Of a stretch of 64,000 nt of DNA, positions 31,173-43,898 are shown one piece after another; positions within the stretch are counted from its first letter, which is position 1; each line of letters begins with the position of its first letter. A model generated the notes under the pieces. The model was given only the letters and a program-made list of their open reading frames with translations. It searched no databases and was not told where the DNA came from. The position numbers and the translations under genes were made by a program. The DNA is from Malassezia japonica (taxonomy: Eukaryota > Basidiomycota > Malasseziomycetes > Malasseziales > Malasseziaceae): the NCBI RefSeq assembly GCF_029542785.1, contig NC_083376.1, positions 434,001 to 498,000 on the forward strand, given 5' to 3'.

Positions 31173-32404
31173 ATGGCGCAGCTGTTCTCTTCCTCTGCTC
31201 GTGTTGCCGCCCGCGCGGCATCTAAGGCCGGCCAGGCGCAGTCGGTACGTACTTCTCGGCGGCTTTTGGCCTTGGAACATCGCTAACCTATGCCTCCGCT
31301 TGCGCGCATTCGCTCTGGCTTCACTTGTACAGGTTCGCTTTGCCTCTACGCGCGCCCAGTCGACCGTGCCGGTATGTATACTCTGTCCGGAATGAGCCGA
31401 TGCTGACCGAACAGTCGATGCTCACCTCGCGCACGTCGGCCATTGCTGCGACTGCTGTGACCGTTGGCTCGATCGCCTGGTACCAGCAGCTGTACGGTGA
31501 GCTCCCCTTCCTGGAGAAGCTCAGCGCGAACAGCCCCGCTGAGGACGGTTTGCACCCCCCGGCCTACCCCTGGCCCAACTCGGGCTTCCTTGACACCTTT
31601 GACCACGCCTCGATCCGCCGTGGTTTCCAGGTGTACCAGGAGGTCTGCAGCACCTGTCACTCGCTCTCCCGTGTGGCCTGGCGTAACCTGGTCGGCGTTT
31701 CGCACACTGTCGATGAGGTGAAGGAAATGGCCGCCGAAGTCGAGTACGAGGACGGCCCCAACGATGACGGTGAGATGTTCCAGCGCCCGGGTAAGCTCGC
31801 CGACTACCTCCCGAGCCCCTACCCCAACGAGGAGGCTGCTCGTGCCGGTAACGCGGGTGCTCTTCCTCCGGACCTGAGCCTGATCGTCAAGGCCCGTCAC
31901 GGTGGTGCGGTACGTTTTGCTTATGCTGACCAATAGGACTACATCTTCTCGCTCCTGACTGGTTACTGTGACCCCCCTGCTGGCGTCACGATCCCCGAGG
32001 GCATGAACTACAACCCCTTCTTCCCGGGTACTCAGATTGGTATGTTTTTTCTCCATGCTCACCGCAGCCATGGCTCGTGTTCTCTTTGACGGCCTCGTGG
32101 AATACGACGACGGTACCCCTGCTACGACCAGCCAGATGGCCAAGGACGTTGTCCAGTTCCTGTATGTATACTTTTTTTTGTTCTCGTGCTAACCCCAGGC
32201 ACTTTGCTGCTGAGCCCGAGCACGACGAGCGGAAGGTATGTACATTCTCGTTATTCTGACCATCAGCGGGCCGGTTTCAGGGCCGTGATCCTCCTCTCGG
32301 GTCTCTTTGCTCTCTCCGTCTGGGCCAAGCGCTTCAAGTGGTCGCCGATCATGAACCGCAAGATTGTCTATGACCCCCCGAAGGGCGGCAAGCCCCACCA
32401 CTAA
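31173..32404 (+). CDS. CYT1: Cytochrome c1, complex III haem subunit
   Basis: Seven exons: 31173-31244, 31333-31371, 31415-31909, 31937-32039, 32068-32161, 32199-32235, 32267-32404 (325 aa). Introns are 88, 43, 27, 28, 37 and 31 nt. The basic Ala/Ser-rich N-terminus is a mitochondrial presequence, followed by a hydrophobic sorting segment. CSTCH (about 115-119) binds haem covalently; [13 protein letters not shown] holds the axial Met region; [10 protein letters not shown] and a C-terminal membrane anchor complete the protein. The 27-nt intron ends in an in-frame stop. It has the most introns in the window, and they are longer than average. Confidence 0.94.
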
Positions 32405-33052
32405 GCGTAGATTGCTTGTTGGAAAACGATTGGACTGCTCCCTACGGACCTCTCGCGTGTTCAAGGGCAATTAGGCTCCCGCGCGTCCTTAAGTAGACTC
32501 TTGCCAGGACCGGCTGTGCTTCTGGCAAGATGCACAGGCGCGAGTCGAATTACACCTGTAATATGCACTTGCTCTGCCATGACACTGCTGCGCGCACTGG
32601 CCTGCCACTGTCTTTTCTCCGCGCCGCGCGGTGCGCGCGACTGTGCGCGGTGTTCCCTGGCGGCCCTGTTCGGGGCGCCGTGGAGGCCCCTCCGTTCACC
32701 GCCTCGATTGGCCTGCTAGGTGGTTCTTGCGCACGGCTACATCGCTTTGCAGAGTCGGGCGCAAATGTGTCTCGTGATTGGCCTCATGTGTGACGTGTCG
32801 AGAAGCAATTTTCGCCCACCCACCCTCCCGGCATTATGACATAAGCACGAAGGGGGGTAGGCGGCCGAAATCCACGGGCGCTGGGGGTTCGTGTCACTTC
32901 GCGGCGCACGCACAGCTCGTTCTACGTCCATCAGGTTGGCTCTGACAAGCAAGCGCTGCAAGTTGGTGTAACACTAGAGTTCGGTTGTTTAATTCACCCT
33001 ACTCTCTTGCTGTAACTGTCTAGCGCACAGCACGACGCTGGACAGCTCATGC
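32405..33052 (+). promoter_or_regulatory. CYT1 3' region and ACC1 upstream region with several ATTGG boxes
   Basis: This 648-bp stretch, the longest gap here, has no supportable gene. GATTGG (inverted CCAAT) occurs near 32428, 32705, 32776 and 33055, possible CCAAT-binding-factor sites for the downstream lipid gene. An ATG at 33049 opens a 14-codon upstream ORF that overlaps the ACC1 start out of frame and ends at 33093. Confidence 0.4.
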
Positions 33053-36000
33053 ATGATTGGAAGAATGGACCATCCACTTCCGAAAGTCGATGAGCACTTT
33101 TATGGTGGGTGTCTATGACTGACGCAGGCGGAAACTCGTTTCTAGATGCGCCTCCGGGCCCTGTGACTGACTTTGTTCGCAAGTCGGGTGGCCACAGTGT
33201 CATTACGAAAATTCTCATTTGCAACAATGGTATCGCGGCCGTGAAAGAAATCCGGTCGATCCGCAAATGGGCCTATGAGACGTTTGGCGATGACCGCGCG
33301 ATCCAATTTACGGTAATGGCCACGCCAGAAGATCTGCGCGTGAACGCTGAATACATCCGCATGGCAGACAAATACATCGAGGTACCGGGTGGCCCGAACG
33401 GAAACAACTATGCGAACGTCGACCTGATCGTCGACGTTGCGGAGCGTGCCGGAGTGCACGCTGTGTGGGCCGGCTGGGGTCATGCCTCAGAGAACCCTCG
33501 CCTGCCCGAGGCGCTCGCGCGCCTCTCGCCCCGCATTCTGTTTATTGGCCCCCCTGGCTCGGCGATGCGCTCGCTTGGCGACAAAATTTCCTCGACAATC
33601 GTCGCACAGCACGCCGATGTGCCCTGTCTGCAGTGGTCGGGTACCGGCGTCACCGAGACGATGATTGGCGAGGAGGGCTATCTCACCGTGTCCGACGATG
33701 TATACCAGCGCGCCTGCGTACACTCTGCCGAAGAGGGCCTGGACTGTGCTCTGAAAATCGGATTCCCTGTAATGATCAAAGCCAGTGAAGGCGGCGGTGG
33801 CAAGGGTATCCGCAAGTGCACGGCCCCCGAACAGTTCTCGCAGCTATACCACGCCGCAGTCGGTGAAGTGCCTGGCTCGCCGATCTTTATCATGAAGCTC
33901 GCTGGCAAGGCACGTCACCTTGAGGTACAGCTCATTGCGGACCAGTACGGCAACGCAATTAGTCTGTTTGGCCGCGACTGCTCCGTGCAGCGCCGCCACC
34001 AAAAGATTATTGAAGAGGCGCCTGTCACGGTCGCCCCGCCGCAAGCCCGTCGCGAGATGGAGCAGGCTGCAGTGCGTCTCGCAAAGCTGGTTGGCTACGT
34101 TTCGGCGGGCACCGTCGAGTGGCTCTATGCGCCGGAGACGAACGAATTTGCTTTCCTCGAGCTGAACCCGCGTCTGCAGGTCGAGCATCCCACCACCGAG
34201 ATGGTGTCGAACGTGAACATCCCTGCGACGCAGCTGCAGATTGCCATGGGTGTTCCTTTGAACCGCATTGCCGAGATCCGCACCTTGTACGGCCTTCCTG
34301 CCGAAGGTGCGGACACAATCGATTTTGACGGCACGCAGCCCGCCAAGCATAACCCCGAGCAGAAGGAGCCTGCGCCGCACGGCCACGTTATTGCGTGCCG
34401 TATTACGGCAGAGAACCCCGACACGGGCTTCAAGCCGGGTGTCGGCTCGCTCTCGGAGCTCAACTTCCGCTCGAGCACCTCGACGTGGGGCTACTTTAGT
34501 GTGAGCACCAGCGGTGCGCTGCACGAGTACGCAGACTCGCAGTTCGGCCACGTCTTTGCGTACGGCAAGGACCGCGAGGAGGCGCGCAAGCACATGGTAT
34601 TCTGCCTGAAAGAGATCTCGATCCGCGGCGAGTTCCGTACGACGATCGAGTACCTGATCATGCTCCTCGAGATGGAGGCCTTTGCCGAGAACCGCATCAC
34701 CACGGCTTGGCTCGACGAGCTGATCCAGGAGCGGATCACCGCAGAACGCCCGACGCGCGACCTCGCCGTGATCTGCGGCGCTGCCGTCAAGGCGCACGTC
34801 CAAGCGCTTGAGTGCGAGGAAGAGTACAAGCGCATTCTGCATCGCGGCCAAGTTCCCCCGCGCAACACGATCCGCATCTCGTTCCCGGTGGAGTTCATTT
34901 ACGAGAACTACAAGTACCGCTTTACTGCGACGCGCACCTCGCCGGACGGCTGGGCGCTGCGCCTGAACGGCAGTGTGACGCGCGTCACACTACGCCCGCT
35001 CACCGATGGCGGCCTGCTGATTGGTCTTGCCGGCCAATCTTATCCCACGTACTGGCTGGATGAGGTTGGCCAGACGCGCCTCACGATCGATGGGCGCACC
35101 TGCCTGATCGAGGAGGAGAACGATCCGACGCAGATCTGCAGTCCTTCGCCGGGTAAGCTCGTGCGCCTGCTTGTCGACAGCGGCGAGCACGTCACGGCCG
35201 GCCAGACGATTGCCGAGATCGAGGTGATGAAGATGTACCTGCCGCTGGTAGCCCAGGAGAACGGTACGGTGACCTTTGTCAAGACGCCGGGTGTGTCGCT
35301 GAACCCCGGTGACCTGCTCGGTATCCTTACTGTGGACGACCCCAGTAAAATTCTGCATGCCTCGCTGTGTGTCACGCCGCTGCCCGACTATGGCCTACCG
35401 GGCATCGTCGGCTCGAAGCCGCACCAGCGCTTCGAGGTCGCGCTCCAAGTCTTGCATTCTGTCTTGGACGGTTACGACGAGGAGGACCGTGTGCAATTTA
35501 GCCTTCACGAGCTCATCGAGACGATGCAGCAACCCGAGCTGCCCTACCTGCAGGTCCTGCAGGTCCTCTCGAGCCTCAACGGCCGCCTGCCCGACAACCT
35601 CGAGGAGGCGCTGCGCACGACGCTCGACGAGACTGACGTTGGCCGCGCCGTCTTCCCTGCGGTGCGCCTGCGTGCGCTGCTGGACGCGGCGGTCGCCAAC
35701 ATAAAGGACGCCACCGCGCGCATGACGCTCGAGACCTCCGTTGCGCCGCTCTACTCGCTCCTGGACGCTTATGGCAAGGGCTCGCTACGCCACTTCCAGA
35801 TGACGACACTCGCGCGCCTGCTCGAGCGCTACTGGGACGTGGAGAGCCAGTTCCTGGGCGGCCCCGAGGCCGTGCTGCGCTTGCGTGCTGCGGCCGAGGG
35901 CGATCTGAACCAGGTGGCCGCGCTGCAGATTGCGCACCTGGGCCTGCCACGCCGCAACAGCCTGCTGCTTGCGCTGCTCGACAAGCACATCAAGCACAGC

Positions 36001-39000
36001 GACATGGTGAGTAAGACGGAGCAGTCGCAGCGCATGGTAAGCGTCCTGCGCCAGCTTTCGTCGCTGAGCGGCCCCAAGACCGCCCCGGTGGCGCTCAAGT
36101 CGCGCGAGATTCTGCTTGGCGCCGAGATGCCGTCGCTGAGCGAGCGCCAGGAGCAGATTGAGACGATTCTGCGCTCGTCGGTGACCAGCGGCTCGTACGG
36201 CTCGAGCGAGTCGCGCGCGCCGTCGCTGAGCGTGCTGCGCGAGCTGAGCGACACGCCGTTCAACGTGTTTGACGTGTTGAACACCTTCTTTGCGTCGCCG
36301 CAGCGCTCGGTCGCGTATGCGGCACTAGTGACGTATGTCATGCGTGCGTACCGCGCCTATGACATTGTCTCGTTCAACTTTGCCTCGGAGAACGTTGGCG
36401 GCGAGGAGCGTGCGCTGATTACGTGGCACTTCCAGATGTCGCAAGACGTGCTGCAGAACCGCGCCAAGGAAAAGGAGCGTCAGGCGTCGTCGACGGATCT
36501 TGCGGAGCACATGAACCGCCGCACGCGCCCCAAGCTGCGTCTTGGTGCCATGACGAGCTGTGCGAACATCAAGGACCTCTCCGAGGCGCTGCACGGTGCG
36601 ATGAAGTACTTTGGCAACAAGACCACCGAGCCGGTCAATGTGCTCAACATTGCGCTCACGAACGAGGAGCAGGTCACCGACCCCAAGCTCATTGGGACGA
36701 TCACCTCGGTGATTGCGCGCCATTGCGACGAGCTCAACGCCGCCGGCCTGCGCCGCGTCACGGTGCTCCTGTGCCAAGCGGGCGTTTACCCTCTCTATGT
36801 GACGCTTCGCCGGATGGACACCGGCGAGTGGCGTGAGCAGCGCGCGATCCAAAACGTGGAGCCTGCGCTGTCATACCAGCTCGAGCTCGACCGCCTCACG
36901 CGCAACTTTGACGTGACGCCGGTGCCGATGAGCTCCTCGACGGTGCACCTGTATTATGCGCGCGGCCTCACGAACCGCTCGGACGTGCGCCTCTTTGTGC
37001 GTGCGCTGATCCGCCCCGGCCGTCCTCATGCGGACGTGCCGCTGTACCTGCTCACGGAGAGCGACCGTGTGCTGAACGACATCCTCAACATGCTCGAGGT
37101 GTCGCTCGGCCGCGTCGAGTTCAGCAACGCGGACGCGTCGCACATCTTCATGTCCTTCCTGTACCCCATGGAGATTGAGCTGGACGACGTGTTGCGCACG
37201 CTCGGCGAGTTTGTCGAGCGCCACGGACCCCGCTTCACGCGTCTGCATGTCGCCGAGGCAGAGATCCGCATCGTGCTCCAGACGGCCGATGGCGCGCGCC
37301 CGGTGCGTGTGTTTGTGTCGACAGAGACGAGCTTCACGCTGCGCTACGAGGTGTACGACGAGGTGATCGACTCGAACGGCGCTGCGGTGCTCAAGAGCCT
37401 TGCCAAGGATCCCCACAGCGCCCCGCTCCACCGCAAGAGCGCGCACATGGCGTACCAGAACCGCGCCGCGATCCAGATGCGCCGCGCGCGCGCCTATGCG
37501 CTCGGCACGACGTTTGTGTACGACCTCGTGGATGCGCTGCGCCAAGCGCTGCGCAAGCTCTATACCACGCCCAACGCGCCGAGCGACCCGGTGCGCGTCG
37601 CAGAAGAGCTCACGCTGGACGAGCACGAAAAGCTCATCACGATTAAGCGCCCGGCCGCCTCGAACAAGATCGGCATGGTTGGCTGGCGCGTCGTGATCCA
37701 GACGCCCGAGTACCCCGAGGGCCGTCCGCTGATGGTCGTTGCTAACGACGTCACGCACCACGCCGGCTCTTTTGGCCCGGCCGAGGACGCGTTCTTTGCC
37801 TCGGTCGCCAAGGAGGCGCGCATGACCGGCACGCCGCTCCTGTACGTCTCCTCGAACTCGGGTGCGCGTATCGGTCTCGCGACCGAGCCGATGGACCTGT
37901 TCAAGGCCAAGTTCACGCAGGACGACCCCGAAAAGGGCTTCGAGTACCTGTATCTGGACGATGCCGCTCTCGAGCAGATCCAGACCAAGAACCCCGGCGC
38001 GGTAAAGACGCGTGCGACGCAGGCCGCCGACGGCACGACGCACCATGTGCTGACCGACATTATCGGCAGCACGCGCGACGGCCTCGGTGTCGAGTGTCTC
38101 TCTGGCTCGGGTCTGATTGCCGGCGAGATGAGCCGTGCGCGCCATGCCATCTTTACCACGACGATCGTTACGGGCCGCAGTGTGGGTATTGGCGCGTACC
38201 TCGCGCGTCTCGGTGGCCGTGTGATCCAGGTCGAGACCTCGCCCATGATCCTGACTGGTTTCCAGGCGCTGAACAAGCTCCTAGGCCGCGAAGTCTACAC
38301 GAGCAACCTGCAGCTCGGTGGGCCGCAGATCATGTACAGCAACGGTGTCTCGCACCTCAAGGTCCCGTCAGACCTCGACGCAATGATCGCGTACCTGCGC
38401 TGGCTCGCGTTTGTTCCGGCGCGTGTTGGCCTTGCTGCGCCGATCGCGCCGCCGACCGACGAGCCCGAGCGCCCCGTGGCGTTTGTGCCGACCCCGACGC
38501 CGTACGACCCCCGCCACCTGATCGCGGGTGTGGAGCGAGAGGACGGCACGTTTGTCTCTGGTCTCTTTGACCGCGGCTCCTTCCAGGAGACGCTCGCTGG
38601 CTGGGCGACGAGTGTCGTGGTGGGCCGTGCGCGCCTCGGCGGCATTCCGTTTGGTGTGATTGCGGTGGAGACGCGCACGCTCGAGCGTGTGATGCCCGCG
38701 GACCCCGCGAACCCCAACTCGAACGAGCAGCGCGTCTTTGAGGCAGGCCAGGTCTGGTACCCCAACTCTGCGTACAAGACGGCGCAGGCGATCGTCGACT
38801 TCCAGCGCGAAGGTCTGCCACTGATCATGCTTGCCAACTGGCGCGGATTCAGTGGCGGTCAGCAAGACATGTACGACGAGGTCCTCAAGCAGGGCAGCAA
38901 GATCGTCGACGGTCTCTCGACCTACACGCAGCCTGTCTTTGTGCACATCCCTCCTGCCGGCGAGCTGCGTGGTGGCTCGTGGGTCGTGATCGACTCTGCG

Positions 39001-39624
39001 GTGAATGCCAACGGCATGATTGAGATGAGCGCGGACAGCGACTCGGCGCGCGGCGGTGTCCTCGAGGCTGCCGGTCTCGTCGAGATCAAGTACCGTGCAG
39101 ACAAGCAGCGTGCCACGATGGAGCGCCTCGACGAGCAATATGCAACGCTCGCCGCTGCCGCCCGCGCTGCCCCTGCAGAGGAGCGCGGCACGGCGCTTGC
39201 CAAGCTCACCGAACGTGAGCGCCAACTCGCACCCTTCTTTAACGCAATTGCCACCGAGTACGCAGACGCCCACGACCGCGCGGGACGCATGCTGGCCACC
39301 GGCGTCCTCCGCTGTGCTATTCCGTGGGCAAACACCCGCACCTACTTTTACTGGCGTGCGCGCCGCCGCCTCGCCGAGGTGCGCGCGCAGCGTGCGCTTC
39401 TTGCCGCCGACAGCGGCCTGTCGTTTGCCGATGCACAGGCGACGGTACGTCGCATTGCGCAGTACACCGAGACCGACAACGACCAGGACGTCGTGCGTCA
39501 GCTCGAAGAGCACGCTTCTGCGCTCGACGCAGCTGTCGACGAGGCTAAGCTCGCCAGCCTCCAGGCGCAGATTGCTGCATTGGACGAGAACCTGCGTACG
39601 CGGCTGCTGGCAGGAAGCTCGTAG
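33053..39624 (+). CDS. ACC1: Acetyl-CoA carboxylase
   Basis: Exons are 33053-33104 and 33128-39624 (2182 aa); an in-frame ATG at 33065 is the alternative start (2178 aa). The 23-nt intron joins VDEHFYG to GNSFLDAPPGPV, the usual fungal ACC1 N-terminus; starting at the unspliced ATG 33115 would lose it. Domains in order: biotin carboxylase (about 1-550, KILICNNGIAAVKEIRS, EGGGGKGIRK), biotin carrier with EVMKM near 715, a central domain, and carboxyltransferase (about 1480-2040, SNSGARIGLA, NWRGFSGGQQDMY). It makes malonyl-CoA. A large single exon is usual for this gene. The stop is 11 bp from the PRP28 stop. Confidence 0.96.
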
Positions 39625-39635
39625 GAATTATAGGA

Positions 39636-41597
39636 CTATTTTGCACTCGGTTTTGTCTGTGCCGCAGGGTGCCGCGCAAGCTCGGCAGGGAGTTGCGACA
39701 CAGGCGACTTGCTGATCTCTTGCTTGAGCTCGAAAAAGTGCTCCGCGTCGTCCTCGTCGAGGAAGGACACGGCGCGGCCCTGCTTGCCTGCACGACCCGT
39801 ACGTCCAATGCGGTGGATGTACGACGAAAAGTTGGTCGGGAACTGGTAGTTGACCACGAGCGAGACGTCGGGGAGGTCGATACCACGCGCACCAATGTCG
39901 GTACAGCACAGCACCTCGTTGCGGCCGTCGCGCAGCGAGCCGATCGCCGCCTCGCGCTGCGACTGCGACAGACCGGAATGGAGCACGGCTACGTGCCACT
40001 GCGTCAGCATAGATACGTACACCAGCACGCCTCAAGTCGCGGCCAATCATATCGGCGGTCGTCTTTTGGTTCACAAAGACAATCATGGGGGGCGCCAGAC
40101 CAGAGTCCAGCACAGCCAGCAGGCGCTTTCTGGGTGAGTTGTTGTACGTACTTGCGCTTCTCCTCGCCTTCCACAAATTCGACCTGCTGTTCGACGGTGC
40201 CGACGGCCTGGCCGGCGTTGCCGATAATCACCGTCGCGGGGCGCCGCAAATAGGTCCGTGCGATCTTTTCGACGTACGGCGGCATGGTCGCAGAGTACAG
40301 CATCGTCACGCGGTACTGATTCGCGTCGGGGAGGTGCGCGAGCGGCTGCTCGGCTGCCTCGCCATCCGGCTTCATCGAGCCGCTCGGCAGGCTGCCGAGA
40401 ATATAGTCCAGCTCCGCCTCGTAGTTCATATCCACCATACGGTCCGCCTCGTCCATCACGAGGTAGGTGCACTGCCCCAGCATCACGATGCGCTGCTCGA
40501 TCAAATCTTTTAGACGACCGGGTGTCGCAATGACGATTTCCGCGCCGCGCTGCAGATAAAAGGCCTGCTCGGTAATGTCGCGGCCACCGACGACCGACAC
40601 GACGTTGAAGCCGAGACGCGAGACGAGCTTGCGTGCCTCGGCCTCGATCTGCTGCGCCAGCTCACGCGTAGGCGACATGATCAGCGCATAGGGGCCGAGG
40701 TGCGCATTCTCCTCGGTCAGGCGGGGGAGCCGCGCAACGTAGGACAGCATGGGAATAACAAACGACGCCGTTTTGCCCGAACCCGTCTCGGCAATACCGA
40801 TCAGGTCGCGGTTCTCGAGGCCAATGGGGATGGCCTGCCGCTGGATCGGCGACGGCTCCTTGTACCCAATCTCCTCGATCGCCTCGAGCACCGCGGGGGA
40901 AATCGCAGACTCGCGCCAGGAGCGCAGGGGGTGGGGAATGTGCCCGCCCTTGGCCACGATCCCATAGTCCTCGCGGAAGATGCGCCAGTCGCGCGCCTTC
41001 ATCTCGCTGAGCGGCTTCTCCGTCCAGTGCTTTTCGTCGAGTGTCGACTTGAGCGCCGTGCGCCGGCTGCTCCCAGCGCGCTCCGAGCCGTCGAGGCCAG
41101 CGCGTCCCGCGAGCAGCCCCGTCTGTGCCGGGACGTAGGCGAGCTGCTGCAGATCGCTCGTATCTTCCTCCTGATCCCACTCAAAGTTGAAGCGCTTCGA
41201 CGGGTCGTTGGACCGCTTCTTGCGCCCCGTCTTGCGGTCCGGGCGCACGCCGAGGTACCGTTGCTTGATGGCGCTCGATTCGGTGTCGGGCGCGTCAGGC
41301 GTATCCCCCCGCGCCTCGGGTGCGGGTGATTCATGCTTCGCCTCCTCCTTGGGCTTCTCTGGCGCGGCCGGCTGCTCCGCGACGCGCGCCGCCTGCGCCT
41401 CCCACTCGTGACGCGCCCGTTTCGTGCGCTGGAGGCGTTCAAGCTCGGCGGCGGCCTCGGCCTCCTTCTCCTGCTCGCGCTGTGCCTCGCGCTCCTTCTT
41501 CGACACGAACCGTGGCTATGTCAGCAGGACTACGTACCCGGCTTGCTCCGTCCGCCGCGGCCTTCTTCGCCAGCAGCTCCTGCACCGAGAGCGGCAT
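39636..41597 (-). CDS. PRP28: DEAD-box spliceosomal helicase Prp28 (U5-100K/DDX23)
   Basis: Exons (minus) are 41538-41597, 40152-41515, 40021-40129 and 39636-39998 (631 aa); all three introns are 22 nt. The N-terminus PLSVQELLAKKAA and the KKEREAQREQEKEAE coil match Prp28, as does FEWDQEEDTS before the helicase core. Core motifs are AETGSGKT, PTRELA, TPGRLKDL, DEAD, SATMPP, GRGI-like GARGIDLPDV and HRIGRTGRAGK. It displaces U1 snRNP from the 5' splice site for U6. In a genome with minimal introns and strong GTACGT-type donors, its substrate is of special interest. Confidence 0.93.
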
Positions 41598-41639
41598 GAT
41601 CCAAGCGTAAGTCACGTGCCGCTTCTTCTCGTCTTCCCA
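41598..41639. promoter_or_regulatory. 42-bp bidirectional promoter PRP28 / MRPL10 with CACGTG
   Basis: Only 42 bp lie between the two start codons. A GTCACGTGCC element sits at about 41611-41620, near the middle. Confidence 0.45.
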
Positions 41640-42453
41640 ATGCTCGGCCTCGCGGCGTGGATGCCGCGCGTGAGCGCGATGGCGTCTGCCATTGCGCGCC
41701 CAGCGCTCCTGCCGCGCATTGCTGTGGCTAGCTATGCGACGCTGCCGTCTGTGCGCATCGGCAACCTCACGCCCGCGCAGCCCAAGAAAAGCGTACGTCT
41801 TTTTTCTGCTGACCCAGCGCAAGCGCCTCGGCCGTGGCGACGGCTCGGACCGCGGCGGCACTTCGACGCGCGGACACAAAGGACAAAAGGGCCGTGCCGG
41901 CAACGGCAAGCCCAAGCCCGGATTCGAGGGTGGCCAGACGCCGCTGACGCGGCTGATTCCCAAGCGCGGCTTTATCAACAGCCACGCGCAAACGTTTGTG
42001 CCGCTCAACGTCGACCGCCTGCAATACTGGATTGACCAGGGCCGCCTGAATCCCCTGGAGCCGATCACGATCAAGGAGCTGTACGAGTCGCGCTGCATCC
42101 ACCGCATCCGCGACGGCGTCAAGCTCCTCGGCGACGGCAACGGCCACATGCGCACGCCGGTCAACCTGGTCGTCTCGCGCGCGTCTCAGTCCGCGATCCA
42201 GGCCGTGGAGGCGGCAGGCGGCTCGATCGTGTGCCGCTACTATAATGCTACGAGTCTGCGTGCGCTCGTCAAGCCGCACAAGTGGCTCTTGAACAACAAG
42301 CCCCTCCCGCACTTTGCGGACCCCGTATCGAAGCGCGACTTGCTTTGGTACTCTTCCATAAACAACCGCGGCTACCTCGCGCTGCGCGACCTTGAGGAGC
42401 GCGCCGCTGGGTCTGCTCCAGCACCGCCGTCTGAGTCAGCAGACGCGCCATAG
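41640..42453 (+). CDS. MRPL10: Mitochondrial large-subunit ribosomal protein uL15m
   Basis: Exons are 41640-41792 and 41818-42453 (262 aa); the 25-nt intron joins PAQPKKS to RKRLGRGDGS. In-frame ATGs at 41661 and 41679 are alternative starts. An Arg/Ala-rich presequence precedes the uL15 core: GRGDGSDRGGTSTRGHKGQKGRAG, the GGQTPL turn, IPKRGF and a C-terminal VEAAGGSIVCRYYN block. The length and C-terminal extension fit mitochondrial uL15. Confidence 0.92.
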
Positions 42454-42560
42454 ATCCCCGCAAGGGCAAAATAGCAATATCCGGTATTCGCCCGAGGCAC
42501 GGGGGAGCAAAGTAGCCTGATCGCTCTTTGTGGACGTCGTCGCAGCAGACTCTACACTCC

Positions 42561-43898
42561 ATGGCCCGTGATCGTTTGGCAGCTATGAGGGCCCAGCAGG
42601 CGGCTGGGTCCGGTGGATACGGTGGTTCGGATGTTGGTGCCGGCAACAACGGGTACGGTGACCACCTTTTCCCGACCCAGGAGACGTCGGGTATCCCGAC
42701 CGGTGGCCAGACCGGCCTGCCTCAGGCGAACACGGCGGTGGGCGCGACGCCGGTTGCGACCTACTCGCAGCCCGCTACGTACCAACCCTCGGCGTTCCAG
42801 CAGACGCCGGTGCACCAGTCGCACATCTACACGGAGTCGTCGGCGCCTACGTCGACCGTGGCTGCCGAGCCGCAGAACTCGTACGAGATGCAGCCCCGTC
42901 ACACGGGTGTGGTTACTGGTGCGGACGGCAGCGGCCCCGCGACGTACGGCGCAGGCGCGCCGGGTGCCACCGCCATCAACATGCCGGATGGAAACAACAA
43001 CACGTTCTTTGGCTCGATTAGCAGCATTCAAGACGCGATCCGCCAAATTGAGCAAAACATCAACAAGATCTCGGACCTGCACTCGCGCTCGCTCAACAAC
43101 GTCGGCGAGTCTGCGCAGGTCGAGGCCGAGTCGCAGCTCACCGCTCTTGCCCAGGAGACGAGCAGCCTGACCAACTCGGTGAAGAACAAGATCAAGGCCC
43201 TCGAGGCTGAGGCCGTCAAAATCCCCACCAGCGGCCCGGCGCCGGAGGGCGTCGACCGCAACGTGCGCCTTACCCAGATCGGTGCGGCAAAGAACCGCTT
43301 CAAGGAGACGATCCTGCGCTACCAGGAGGTCGAGAAGGCGTACCGTACCAAGTACCGCCAGCGCACCGAGCGCCAGCTGCGCATCGTCAAGCCGGACGCG
43401 ACGCAGGAAGAGGTCCAGGGTGCGCTCGACGGCCAGGTCGGTGGCCAGCAGATCTTTGCGCAGGCGCTCATGAACTCGAACCGCCAGGGCGAGGCGCGCG
43501 GTGCGCTGCGTGAGGTGCAGGAGCGTCACACGGATATCCAGCGTATCGAGCAGACAATTACCGAGCTCGCCGCGCTCTTCCAGGAGATGTCGATCCTCGT
43601 CGAGCAGCAGGACGAGCAGTTGAATGTGATCAAGGACCACGCGCAGCACACCGAGCAGGAGGTGCAGGCTGGGTACGTCATTTTGCTAACCAAAGTCGCC
43701 AGCAGACCGACAAGGCGGTTATTTCGGCCAAGAAGGCCCGTAAGCGCCGCTGGATTTGCTTCTGGATCCTGGGTACGTTGTTAAAGGCTAACAACAGTCG
43801 TTCTTGTCTGTATTCTTATTGCGGTCATTGTCGGTGCTGTGTGTGGTAACGGCATGTGCCATTCGGGTGACAGCAAGAACAACAACAATAACAACTAG
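42561..43898 (+). CDS. SSO1: Plasma-membrane Qa-SNARE (syntaxin, Sso1/Sso2 type)
   Basis: Exons are 42561-43672, 43696-43772 and 43798-43898 (429 aa); introns of 23 and 25 nt. The first intron uses an AAG acceptor, fixed by the frame (EVQAG then RQQTDKAVISAKKARKRRW). An N-terminal Gln/Thr/Pro-rich extension of about 140 residues precedes the Habc helices (SIQDAIRQIEQNINKIS). The Qa-SNARE motif (RHTDIQRIEQTITELA, MSILVEQQDEQLNVI) and a C-terminal transmembrane anchor follow, with a short Asn-rich tail. The extension makes it longer than typical Sso proteins of about 290 aa. Confidence 0.92.

Noticed and set aside
33115..33117. ATG at 33115 as the ACC1 start
   Set aside because: It sits within a predicted 3' splice site (CTGACGCAG). 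The upstream exon gives the conserved N-terminus.
36871..38145. 424-codon minus-strand frame inside ACC1
   Set aside because: It lies opposite the ACC1 central and carboxyltransferase regions and has biased Arg/His/Val composition without motifs.
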